Shown here piece after piece: positions 24,529 through 31,726 of a DNA stretch of 34,606 nt; position 1 is the first letter of the stretch; each line of letters starts with the position of its first letter. The translations under genes were made by a program, and so were the position numbers. The notes under the pieces are model-generated. The model saw only the letters and a program-made list of their open reading frames with translations, was not told where the DNA came from and did not search any database. The DNA lies in NCBI GenBank assembly GCA_049296695.1, contig JBAQSX010000083.1, positions 1 through 34,606 of the forward strand, in the 5' to 3' direction. The DNA comes from UBA10906 sp049296695. Its GTDB lineage: Bacteria; Pseudomonadota; Gammaproteobacteria; Methylococcales; Methylomonadaceae.

Positions 24529-25707
24529 TTATTTAAGACCTGATAATACAGTTTTAACTAATGCGGCTGTATCGACTTTATAACCAACTTGGTCAGCGTA
24601 ATCGCGTTTCCAATCATCAAAAACGCGCCATAAAGCTGTTTCAATAGCATCTTTGCTGGTTACGCCTTTGATTTCTGGAATTTTGCTAAAAATTGCCATA
24701 AAGTCTTTTAAGGCATTAACGGTTCTGGGTAACCATTTATCAGTCCACGCGCGGAGCATACGGCGGTTATAATCACCAAATTCAGCGTCATCGGCTAAGC
24801 AATGGAAGAATATATCGCTAGTAATACCTTTGGTTTGTGAATGGTATAACTGCATTTGATTAATAAAGAACGGTGTTAAGTTGTCGCCAAAATAAGACGA
24901 TAGTCTTAAGAAAAATTCTTTACGCACAAATTGTCCAAAGATTGCGTCATAGACCATGTGACACGCCCACAGACTTTCATTCCAGTCGTAGGTGGCTTGC
25001 CAGATGTCTTCAACGGTTTCACGCGCCCCTTTGTAGATTGCACCTTGCGTCCATTCTTTTTTAGGCTCGTCGGTTGATTCTGGAAAACCAGGGACTAATT
25101 TGGCCAAAAAGGTTCTTTCCAATTGAATCATTTGCGCGTTATCGACTTTATCTAAGCCAATCATGGCAATGCTCATTCTTAAGGTATCGCCCAAGCAATC
25201 GCGTGAAGGTGATGAATGCGCGTTAAATAGACCGTATTCGCTAAAGCAAAACGCGCCTAAATAATCGTTTAACACCTCATCACGCCACAGTGGGTCGATA
25301 GAACGCACTTGACCGTCTGCTGAATAGGCTTTTAAGAAACGGTCGGTATAACGCCATTCTTCGGCTTTGTCTTTCACATAGAGCGCGTGCCAACGGTTTG
25401 CAGGGTCGCGGTGTTTGTGCCAGTCGGTCGTGTGTAATTCGGTGGTTTCATTGCCCCATGAAGGACGACCGCCGTGGAATTTTTGTGTCCAATCACCCCA
25501 GTCTAAACCGCCGGGAATCCAATCGGGTGTGGGTTGGGCATAGCAACACAACACTTCATATTCTGATAAACGGCGACCGCGCGGTTTAACAAAATAATTC
25601 ATTTTGCGGTTGGTTTCTAAAGGTTGCTCGGGTAGCGCGTCTAAAATGACTTGTACCATCTCAGGGTCTGTTAAGCCCCGTTTGCCGCTTTGTACTTGAA
25701 TTGACAT
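24529..25707 (-). CDS. mmoY: Methane monooxygenase hydroxylase beta subunit
   Basis: MmoY is the beta subunit of the hydroxylase; it shares the ferritin-like helical fold of MmoX but lacks the iron ligands. The 392-residue length is close to the known 389. Recognisable stretches include KRGLTDPEMVQVILDALPEQ, YFVKPRGRRLSEYE and GGLDWGDWTQKFHGGRPSWG. It begins 25 bp after mmoX with an AAGGA site and is followed by mmoB after 9 bp, so it belongs to the tightly packed mmoXYBZ block. Confidence 0.97.
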   Translation of the reverse strand: MSIQVQSGKRGLTDPEMVQVILDALPEQPLETNRKMNYFVKPRGRRLSEYEVLCCYAQPTPDWIPGGLDWGDWTQKFHGGRPSWGNETTELHTTDWHKHRDPANRWHALYVKDKAEEWRYTDRFLKAYSADGQVRSIDPLWRDEVLNDYLGAFCFSEYGLFNAHSSPSRDCLGDTLRMSIAMIGLDKVDNAQMIQLERTFLAKLVPGFPESTDEPKKEWTQGAIYKGARETVEDIWQATYDWNESLWACHMVYDAIFGQFVRKEFFLRLSSYFGDNLTPFFINQMQLYHSQTKGITSDIFFHCLADDAEFGDYNRRMLRAWTDKWLPRTVNALKDFMAIFSKIPEIKGVTSKDAIETALWRVFDDWKRDYADQVGYKVDTAALVKTVLSGLK

Positions 25708-25732
25708 TGTTTTTCCTTATGCGTTATTAAAA

Positions 25733-27322
25733 TTACACCTTGAGTGCTTTTAGAGGGTCAGCAAACACGCAATTCAACTTTTTAATATCGTCTAGCGTCC
25801 ATAATCTGCCGTCTTTTGAGGTATGTGGTTGGGCAATTAAGGTTTTGCCGTCACTACGCACACCGTGTAATTCTGCAATCACATCAGATAATTCACGTCC
25901 TTCATATTGCTCAAAGATGTTTTGGCATTCATAACGTTCGGGTTCAGATAGCCACATGCGTTCGCCCCAATCATCAGAGAATGAGTGCATTTTGCCATTC
26001 CATTCATGCACGCGTAGGGTACTCGCGCCTTTGCATAAGCTAGGGCAGAAAGGCACTTGTGAAACGCGGTCGATATAAATCGGATGGTTGTTTTCAATAA
26101 ACCACATCAATGGAATAAAGCCACTGTCTGGGTCTTCACAACCACGCGCCCGCCATTCTTCATAAATTTTGCCGTAATGCTCATACCAACCGGGATAATT
26201 GGCTTCAAACCATTCTGCTTCTTCAGCAGTTGGCAACGTCAAACGGAAAAAGCCTGTGGGCCATAAAGCGTAAGCGATTAAGAATAAATCGTGGTGCGCC
26301 CAGTAAGCGTCTTTTTTCGCATCGCGCAAACTGCGAGGTGATTCCACGCCGTATTTGCCCAAACGACCAATCCAAATACCACCCCAATCTTCATAAACCC
26401 AACGGTTCCATGTTTTAACCCAAGGTTCAACTTTGAAATGACTACCGTATTCAAATGCCATCCCTAATACTGGGGTGAAATACTTTTGTTGTGTCCAAAA
26501 AGCATTATTCAAATCGGTATTTAAATACTTAGAGGCGGCTTCGTCATTGGCAATAGAGACTACGGTTTGATAACCGTTTGCCATGTGGCGTAATTCATCG
26601 GTTTCAATTGATAAAAATACGGTTGGGGTAATTTCATCACCGTTAGCCGCAGCCCATTCAGTAACTGCCACAATTAATGGATTGGTAAAACAAGCCTCAC
26701 CGACTAATTGCAAGTTAATTGAACATTCAACCGCATCACCTGAAATAAAACCATCAGAGAAAACCCGTTTCATACCTTTCCATAAAGGCCCAATAGTGCG
26801 AGTTCTACGCGCATCATTATGACCAGCGGCATCGGTTCCGTGTTTAGAGAAATAATAATTCACATAACCGCATTGGTTAGTATGTCTAATTTCATCTAAT
26901 ACTTGCGCTAAATAACCATTTTTTTGTTCAGGCGCAGTCGCAGAATCCCATAACATACCTGTGGCGGCAATCGCGTTATATTCACCCACTTCTAAAAAGT
27001 TTGAAACCACTTTCATAGTTTCATTCCATTTTGGATGCACGCGTGCGCCTGCATCTAAACGCGTTAATACATCTTGCAAACTACCAAATTGACGTTCGTC
27101 TTTTACCGATTCCATTCTGGCATATTCTTTAGCAATTAATTTAAACTGCTCTTTGGTATCATTTGCCATTTTGTACTTGGTGGGATATTTCGTCCGATTT
27201 TTTTCAAAATCCCAAGTAAAACTTTGCAACCATCTATGTACTTCTTGTGCATTAACACTAGTGGGAGCGCGATTGACAGCTAATGCGTCAGTGGCGGCTT
27301 TTGTTGCGGTACTTATAGCCAT
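25733..27322 (-). CDS. mmoX: Methane monooxygenase hydroxylase alpha subunit
   Basis: MmoX carries the di-iron centre that oxidises methane to methanol. All iron ligands are present at the reference numbering: E114, E144, H147, E209, E243 and H246, with the ExxH pairs in DEIRH and DELRH. Active-site C151 and T213 are also conserved. The 529-residue sequence is very close to the Methylococcus protein over its whole length (for example GRLGKYGVESPRSL and WYEHYGKIYEEWRARGCEDP). It is the first gene of the operon, with AGGAG 8 nt before the ATG and a sigma-54 promoter about 130 bp upstream. Other soluble di-iron monooxygenases (butane, propane) are less likely given MmoB, MmoD, MmoG and MmoR alongside. 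Confidence 0.98.
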   Translation of the reverse strand: MAISTATKAATDALAVNRAPTSVNAQEVHRWLQSFTWDFEKNRTKYPTKYKMANDTKEQFKLIAKEYARMESVKDERQFGSLQDVLTRLDAGARVHPKWNETMKVVSNFLEVGEYNAIAATGMLWDSATAPEQKNGYLAQVLDEIRHTNQCGYVNYYFSKHGTDAAGHNDARRTRTIGPLWKGMKRVFSDGFISGDAVECSINLQLVGEACFTNPLIVAVTEWAAANGDEITPTVFLSIETDELRHMANGYQTVVSIANDEAASKYLNTDLNNAFWTQQKYFTPVLGMAFEYGSHFKVEPWVKTWNRWVYEDWGGIWIGRLGKYGVESPRSLRDAKKDAYWAHHDLFLIAYALWPTGFFRLTLPTAEEAEWFEANYPGWYEHYGKIYEEWRARGCEDPDSGFIPLMWFIENNHPIYIDRVSQVPFCPSLCKGASTLRVHEWNGKMHSFSDDWGERMWLSEPERYECQNIFEQYEGRELSDVIAELHGVRSDGKTLIAQPHTSKDGRLWTLDDIKKLNCVFADPLKALKV

Positions 27323-27364
27323 TATGACTACTCCTGATGTTTTCTTAAAATTAATTAAATGTAC

Positions 27365-27441
27365 TAGGTCATCGCGCTATTGCAGTAAAAGAAAATTACG
27401 TCTTAAAGGAGGTTTCTTTGAAGATTAAACTCGATGACCTA
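27365..27441 (-). promoter_or_regulatory. Structured 5' leader of mmoX
   Basis: A 10-nt exact inverted repeat (27432-27441 with 27365-27374; TAGGTCATCG) lies at the predicted 5' end of the mmoX transcript and would close a stem around a 57-nt loop. Inside the loop the minus strand reads CCTCCTTT, complementary to the mmoX AGGAG ribosome site. No known riboswitch was recognised. Confidence 0.4.
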
Positions 27442-27453
27442 ATAACACTAATG

Positions 27454-27468
27454 GCAATAGCTGTGCCA
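27454..27468 (-). promoter_or_regulatory. Sigma-54 promoter of the sMMO operon
   Basis: On the minus strand the site reads TGGCAC-N5-TTGC, an exact match to the -24/-12 consensus with correct spacing. The predicted start is near 27442, giving a leader of about 120 nt. It is the expected target of MmoR. Confidence 0.85.
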
Positions 27469-27571
27469 AAATGCTATTAAAAGAAAACTGTAAATCAAAA
27501 CAAAAAGATATTGTTTTATTAGACGCTAAGTGCAATAAGAAAATACTGTCCAATAATTAAACACTGTCTAC

Positions 27572-27715
27572 TTATTGAACGTACAATTTTAGTTTCTTAT
27601 ATTCAACATAATTAACTACTTGATTTAAAAAACTGCGACAACTTGACGCGCGACAAAATGTCATCTTTGCAAAGCACATACTAAAAACTAAAATACACCC
27701 ACTCTCAGCTTTCAT
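27572..27715 (-). CDS. Possible 47-residue small protein upstream of mmoX
   Basis: I do not recognise this ORF. Read on the minus strand it starts with ATG at 27715, preceded by AGGAGG (27723-27728) with a 7-nt spacer, the best ribosome site in the region, and ends with TAA at 27572. The product would be 47 residues, basic, with four cysteines (positions 7, 14, 21, 26) and a hydrophobic stretch CILVFSMCFA. It lies upstream of the mmoX promoter, in the same direction. It overlaps a candidate small RNA on the other strand, whose CCUCCU motif is the complement of this same AGGAGG. The two readings may be alternatives. Confidence 0.3.
   Translation of the reverse strand: MKAESGCILVFSMCFAKMTFCRASSCRSFLNQVVNYVEYKKLKLYVQ
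27575..27603 (+). promoter_or_regulatory. Sigma-70-type promoter for a candidate small RNA
   Basis: TTGAAC (27575-27580) and TATATT (27598-27603) are separated by exactly 17 bp on the plus strand. The predicted start is near 27610. The only plus-strand product before the terminator at 27750-27781 would be an RNA of about 170 nt. Confidence 0.5.
27647..27663. promoter_or_regulatory. Inverted 17-nt copy of the upstream palindrome arm
   Basis: This sequence is the exact reverse complement of 27871-27887 and contains the 11-bp palindrome GACA-AAA-TGTC (27652-27662). Its centre is about 215 bp upstream of the predicted mmoX start, a suitable place for an activator of a sigma-54 promoter. Confidence 0.5.
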
Positions 27716-27749
27716 AAGCTTACCTCCTAAAGGGTTCGAGAGCCTCTCG

Positions 27750-27781
27750 TGCGATCAATAACAATTGATCGCATTTTTTTT
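27750..27781 (+). terminator. Strong rho-independent terminator upstream of mmoX
   Basis: A 9-bp perfect stem (27750-27758 with 27765-27773; TGCGATCAA) with a 6-nt loop is followed by eight T on the plus strand. No known plus-strand gene ends here, so it implies a short, unannotated plus-strand transcript. Confidence 0.75.
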
Positions 27782-27868
27782 GCCTAGCGTTTTTAAAACT
27801 TAATTCAACTCTAAATGAATGCGACTATTCACTTAAAATAAACCTCAGTTTCAAATAAACTATTTTTC

Positions 27869-27900
27869 TGTGACATTTTGTCGCGCGGCAAAATGCCACA
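27869..27900. promoter_or_regulatory. 32-bp near-perfect palindromic operator
   Basis: The two 16-bp halves (27869-27884 and 27885-27900) match at 14 of 16 positions as inverted repeats. They contain GACA-TTT-TGTC (27872-27882) and GGCA-AAA-TGCC (27887-27897), centres 15 bp apart. The site ends 66 bp before the GTG start of the helical-protein gene and about 400 bp upstream of the mmoX promoter, so it could serve either gene. Confidence 0.6.
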
Positions 27901-27965
27901 TACTGGCTTGTTTTGTATTAGGTTAGAATCGAAAAAATAAAAATTAATCAAGAGGATTATTTGTC

Positions 27966-28631
27966 GTGTTTGAAAATTTTAATACTTTTTCTTTAACCGC
28001 TTTAGACCTACAAGCTAAAGTGCTATTACCTATTAAGACATTTTATCAAGAAGCTATTTTTGAATTTAATGCGCTTTATCAAGATATTCGTAACGTATTA
28101 ATTGAAAATTACGGCGTTATTAGTACTACGGCTAAACAACTTTATCGCCATCCTAAACAAACCTTATCAGTTTGGTATGAACACGCGCAGACTGCCAGTC
28201 AGTATTTTTATCAACAAACGCAACAAAGTTTATTAACAACTTATCAAGACTGGCAATTGAGTTTTTCAGTGAGTAAAGATAAAAGCATTCAGTATTTACA
28301 AAGCAGTTGGCATGATACTGAGCAGTTTGGTATTAATAGTTTGCAATCAATAACGCAGTTAGGTAAACAAACTGAGCAATTATGGCAGGCGTTTATTAGT
28401 AATCCTGAGCAGTTTATGCTAGGGATTATTACGCCCTTAGTACAGTATATGAATAACTTGACTGACGAAACTGAAGCTAAATTAATCAGTAGTTATTATT
28501 TATTGATTGAGTTTTTTAATGTATTAACATCAAAATCCTTAAGTGTGTTACAGAATGTATATAAAGACAGTCTAGCTTCGGTATTAAATATTTATAGTGA
28601 TGTCATTGGCTCTTTGGTGCTTATTTCTTAA
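27966..28631 (+). CDS. Unknown helical, phasin-like protein divergent from the sMMO operon
   Basis: I do not recognise this 221-residue protein with confidence. It is almost entirely helical, rich in Gln, Leu, Ser and Tyr, and lacks cysteines, a signal peptide and any catalytic motif. The composition and amphipathic helices recall phasins (storage-granule surface proteins), but no signature was confirmed. The start is GTG at 27966, with AGAGGA about 10 nt upstream. A 32-bp palindrome lies just upstream, and no good -35 element is visible, which suggests an activator-dependent promoter. It ends before a palindromic repeat and a shared bidirectional terminator with petC. Confidence 0.7.
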   Translation: MFENFNTFSLTALDLQAKVLLPIKTFYQEAIFEFNALYQDIRNVLIENYGVISTTAKQLYRHPKQTLSVWYEHAQTASQYFYQQTQQSLLTTYQDWQLSFSVSKDKSIQYLQSSWHDTEQFGINSLQSITQLGKQTEQLWQAFISNPEQFMLGIITPLVQYMNNLTDETEAKLISSYYLLIEFFNVLTSKSLSVLQNVYKDSLASVLNIYSDVIGSLVLIS

Positions 28632-28642
28632 TGATTATTTAG

Positions 28643-28689
28643 TTGGAGTGCAAGCTTTGCTTGCAATGCAGGCAAAGCCTGTACTCCAA
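28643..28689. repeat. Palindromic repeat with CAAGCTTTGCTTG core
   Basis: Outer arms TTGGAGT (28643-28649) and ACTCCAA (28683-28689) enclose two internal hairpins (CAAGCTTTGCTTG and AGGCAAAGCCT). It shares its core with the repeat at 21819-21873. Confidence 0.7.
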
Positions 28690-28701
28690 TTTTAAGACAT
28701 A

Positions 28702-28738
28702 AAAAAAGGTGAATGCGATAATCGCATTCACCTTTTTT
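28702..28738. terminator. Bidirectional terminator between the phasin-like gene and petC
   Basis: An 11-bp perfect stem (28708-28718 with 28722-28732) is flanked by an A-run on the left and a T-run on the right, so it can end both converging transcripts. Confidence 0.9.
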
Positions 28739-28754
28739 ATTTAAAGCTTAATCA

Positions 28755-29471
28755 TTAATCGACATCTTTCCAATATTCATTTTTCAGTAAATAAGCAATT
28801 ACTGAGAACAGTAATAAGAATAATAAGACATATTTACCTAAGCTTTCACGTTCTAATTGGGTAGGTTCGCCCACATAAACTAAGAAATTAACTAAGTCAT
28901 TGACCATAGTATCAAATTCTTTTTCAGTCAATACCCCCGCTTCTTCAACGACTAATTTATCGTATTCGCCATAAATAGTGCGGCGTTTTTCAATGACTTG
29001 TTCACCTTGTAATTGCCATAATACATTAGGCATTGCCACATCAGGGAATACTTTATTATTCACGCCAAAAGGTCTTTTGGAATCGCTATAAAAACTTTTC
29101 AAATAAGTATATAACCAATCCGCGCCACGCACCCGCGCAATTAATGATAAATCGGGTGGTTGTGTACCAAACCATTTTTCAGCGTCATGTTTATTCATGG
29201 CAGTGTGTAATTGGTCATAAATACTCGCGCCTAATGGGGCAATATCGGCGAGCATAGTATTTTCAGGTACGTTCAAATCTAAGGCTATGCGTTTATATCG
29301 AATTTGTTTTGCCGAATGACAACCCAAGCAATAAGTCACAAAATGTTTCGCGCCACGTTGCAGAGATTGTTTATCGTTTAAATCAATATCGGCAGCATCT
29401 AAATCAAGGCTTTCGCTAGCATTAACCCCAAGAGATAGGGTAAGTAGTAATAATAGGATTATTTTTTTCAT
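28755..29471 (-). CDS. petC: Ubiquinol-cytochrome c reductase, cytochrome c1
   Basis: Cytochrome c1 takes electrons from the Rieske protein and passes them to a soluble cytochrome c. The 238-residue protein has a signal peptide (1-18), the heme motif CLGCH (C48, C51, H52), a probable axial methionine in PDVAMPNV (M147) and one C-terminal membrane anchor (about 212-230). It is the last gene of petABC, 1 bp after petB. The chain would be exported and held by the anchor in the inner membrane facing the periplasm. Confidence 0.96.
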   Translation of the reverse strand: MKKIILLLLLTLSLGVNASESLDLDAADIDLNDKQSLQRGAKHFVTYCLGCHSAKQIRYKRIALDLNVPENTMLADIAPLGASIYDQLHTAMNKHDAEKWFGTQPPDLSLIARVRGADWLYTYLKSFYSDSKRPFGVNNKVFPDVAMPNVLWQLQGEQVIEKRRTIYGEYDKLVVEEAGVLTEKEFDTMVNDLVNFLVYVGEPTQLERESLGKYVLLFLLLFSVIAYLLKNEYWKDVD

Positions 29472-29472
29472 C

Positions 29473-30882
29473 TTAGTCTAAGCTCTCTTTGATTTTCTTT
29501 GCCAAGCGAGTAGTTACCTTCAACATACCCTCAGGATTGGGTCTTCTATTAAATACCGAACTACTAAATACATCATCAACTTCATGGCTTGAATGTTTTA
29601 ATTCAGTCATTTCTTCAAAAGTGGCAATTAATTCGGGCAATTGTTCTTCTAAAGATTTTTGATGAGTGACGCGTAATGGCACAGGTTTAGTTTTTTCCCA
29701 ACGGGTATAAATGGGCATTAATAAAAAGAAACCAAAATAAACAGCGGTAAATATTCTCGCAACTAAAGTCGCTTCTGGAGTTGCTGGTTGCGTTCCTAAA
29801 TAACCTAATACTAAAAAGCTAATCACAAATAATAATAAAGCTTTTTTATAAATGCCGCCGCGATAGCGTATTGAACGCACAGGATTTCTATCTAACCACG
29901 GTAATAAAAATAAAATACCTACTGCCGCGCCCATACCAATAACACCTGCGAATTTATCAGGAATTGCGCGAAGAATGGCATAGAAAGGCGTGAAATACCA
30001 CACGGGGGCAATATGCTCGGGGGTTTTCATGGGGTCTGCGGGAATAAAATTGGCGTGTTCTAAAAAGTAACCGCCCATTTCTGGCATATAAAAAATAACG
30101 GTGGCAAAGAATATTAAAAATACCCCAACACCAAATAAATCTTTTACGGTGTAATAAGGATGAAAAGGCACACCGTCTAAAGGATGACCATCTGCGCCTT
30201 TGACTTTTTTAATATCAATCCCATCTGGATTATTTGAACCTACTTCATGTAATGCCACAATGTGCATGAATACTAGCATCACTAATACTAATGGCACGGC
30301 AATAACATGGAAAGCAAAGAATCGATTTAAAGTGGCATCTGATACTACATAATCGCCGCGTATCCATAAGGATAATTCATCACCAATTACAGGTATTGCG
30401 CTGAATAATGAAATAATAACTTGTGCGCCCCAATAGGACATTTGTCCCCAAGGTAATAAATAGCCCATAAAGGCTTCTGCCATTAAAGCGACAAATAATA
30501 ACATGCCAAATATCCAGATTAATTCGCGTGGCTGTTTAAATGAGCCATACATAATGCCGCGAAACATGTGTAGATAAACGACAATAAAAAACGCTGACGC
30601 GCCTGTGGAGTGCATATAACGCACTAACCAACCCCAATGCACATCACGCATAATATATTCAACTGAATCAAACGCGAGTTTAGCATCGGGTTTGTAATTC
30701 ATGGTGAGTAATATGCCAGTGACAAATTGATTCACTAAAACCAGTAATGCCAATGAGCCAAAGAAATACCAAATATTAAAATTTTTGGGCGCGTAATAAT
30801 GGGTCATGTGGTCTTTCCATAGCGAGGCTAATGGAAAACGATTTAAAACCCAATCACCGCATTCGGTAAGACGTGTTTTCAT
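29473..30882 (-). CDS. petB: Ubiquinol-cytochrome c reductase, cytochrome b
   Basis: This is the quinone-oxidising membrane core of the bc1 complex, 469 residues with about eight membrane helices and two hemes b. Heme-ligand histidines occur in the helix-2 segment (RYMHSTGAS, YLHMFRG) and in helix 4 (FAFHVIAVP, FMHIVALHEVGSNNP). The quinol-site motif PEWY appears here as PVWY. The C-terminal extension beyond the last helix (about 410-469) is charged. The start codon overlaps the petA stop by 4 bp (ATGA), and petC follows after 1 bp. Confidence 0.96.
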   Translation of the reverse strand: MKTRLTECGDWVLNRFPLASLWKDHMTHYYAPKNFNIWYFFGSLALLVLVNQFVTGILLTMNYKPDAKLAFDSVEYIMRDVHWGWLVRYMHSTGASAFFIVVYLHMFRGIMYGSFKQPRELIWIFGMLLFVALMAEAFMGYLLPWGQMSYWGAQVIISLFSAIPVIGDELSLWIRGDYVVSDATLNRFFAFHVIAVPLVLVMLVFMHIVALHEVGSNNPDGIDIKKVKGADGHPLDGVPFHPYYTVKDLFGVGVFLIFFATVIFYMPEMGGYFLEHANFIPADPMKTPEHIAPVWYFTPFYAILRAIPDKFAGVIGMGAAVGILFLLPWLDRNPVRSIRYRGGIYKKALLLFVISFLVLGYLGTQPATPEATLVARIFTAVYFGFFLLMPIYTRWEKTKPVPLRVTHQKSLEEQLPELIATFEEMTELKHSSHEVDDVFSSSVFNRRPNPEGMLKVTTRLAKKIKESLD

Positions 30883-31478
30883 GCTTTTTGCTCCTCTGGC
30901 ATTTCACCCACAATTAAGCGCGTGTCGGTGATGTAACGATAAGGGGGGATTTCTAAGTTAGTCGGAGCGGGTACGCCTTGATAAACACGCCCTGCTAAGT
31001 CAAACCAAGAGCCGTGACACGGACAAAAGAAACCGCCTTTCCATTTTTCACCCAAATCATGAGGAGCCACTTCGGGTCTAAAAGTAGGAGAGCAACCTAA
31101 ATGGGTACATAAACCCACTGCAACAAACACTTCAGGCTTGATTGAACGCCCCGCATTTTTACTTGAAGGCGGTTGAAGCGATTCTTCTGATTGCGGGTCG
31201 CGCAATTCATTAGTTAGTGTGGCTAAGGTGGCTAACACTTCAGGCGTTCGATGCAATACCCATACAGGTTTGCCGCGCCATGCCACGCGAATGAGTTGCC
31301 CTGTTTCCATTTTACTCAAATCAATTTCTACAGGCGCGCCTGCTGCCATTGCTTTAACACTAGGCTGCATTTGCGCTAAGAAAGGGATGGCTAAATAACC
31401 CGTTCCGACCGCACCGACTACTGTTAATGCACTGGTTAAAAACTGGCGTTTGCCTTGATCTACGCCTTCATTATTCAT
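30879..31478 (-). CDS. petA: Ubiquinol-cytochrome c reductase, Rieske iron-sulfur protein
   Basis: The Rieske subunit carries the high-potential [2Fe-2S] cluster of the bc1 complex. The ligands are visible as CTHLGC (C124, H126, C129) and CPCHG (C152, C154, H155). A twin-arginine-like KRQFLTSALTVVG segment and one membrane helix lie at the N terminus. The start is placed at the ATG at 31478 (199 residues, MNNEGVDQG), preceded by AGGAG; a 12-codon longer frame reaches 31514 but is unsupported. First gene of petABC. Confidence 0.95.
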   Translation of the reverse strand: MNNEGVDQGKRQFLTSALTVVGAVGTGYLAIPFLAQMQPSVKAMAAGAPVEIDLSKMETGQLIRVAWRGKPVWVLHRTPEVLATLATLTNELRDPQSEESLQPPSSKNAGRSIKPEVFVAVGLCTHLGCSPTFRPEVAPHDLGEKWKGGFFCPCHGSWFDLAGRVYQGVPAPTNLEIPPYRYITDTRLIVGEMPEEQKA

Positions 31479-31726
31479 TGTGTAACTCTCCTGATTAAGT
31501 ACGCGCTTTAGCACGTTTTTTTATTTCAGGCCAATATACCATTAGATGCTACTCAATTTGAAGTGCTTACCTTGAATTGTTTTATTTTCATTTAACGCTT
31601 AAAAAAATAGCTTTGCTAAGCGTATGAACCGACATGCTATTATTTATTTTCTTTGCACAGCTTAAAGAGTCGCTTAACATTATCTGACCCCAAAACACTC
31701 AAACAGTAGGCAATAAAGGAAACACC

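Larger units (their letters stand above)
27610..27781 (+). ncRNA. Candidate small RNA upstream of mmoX
   Basis: A sigma-70-like promoter (27575-27603) and a strong rho-independent terminator (27750-27781) define a plus-strand transcript of about 170 nt without a convincing plus-strand ORF. Its 3' part contains an unpaired-looking ACCUCCU motif (27722-27728), a short stem (27737-27749) and the terminator stem. C-rich motifs of this kind in bacterial small RNAs often pair with Shine-Dalgarno sequences. It is divergent from the sMMO operon and antisense to the 47-codon ORF. The 5' end is inferred only from promoter spacing. Confidence 0.4.

Noticed and set aside
25733..27322. MmoX as a butane or propane monooxygenase alpha subunit
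   Set aside because: The sequence follows methane-specific MmoX nearly residue for residue at the active site, and mmoB, mmoD, mmoG and mmoR are all present in methanotroph order.
27417..27479. Plus-strand 20-codon ORF starting TTG with AAAGGAGG (27405-27412) just upstream, antisense to the mmoX leader
   Set aside because: Very short, with a TTG start and running across the sigma-54 promoter. The purine run is better explained as the complement of the CCTCCTTT in the mmoX leader.
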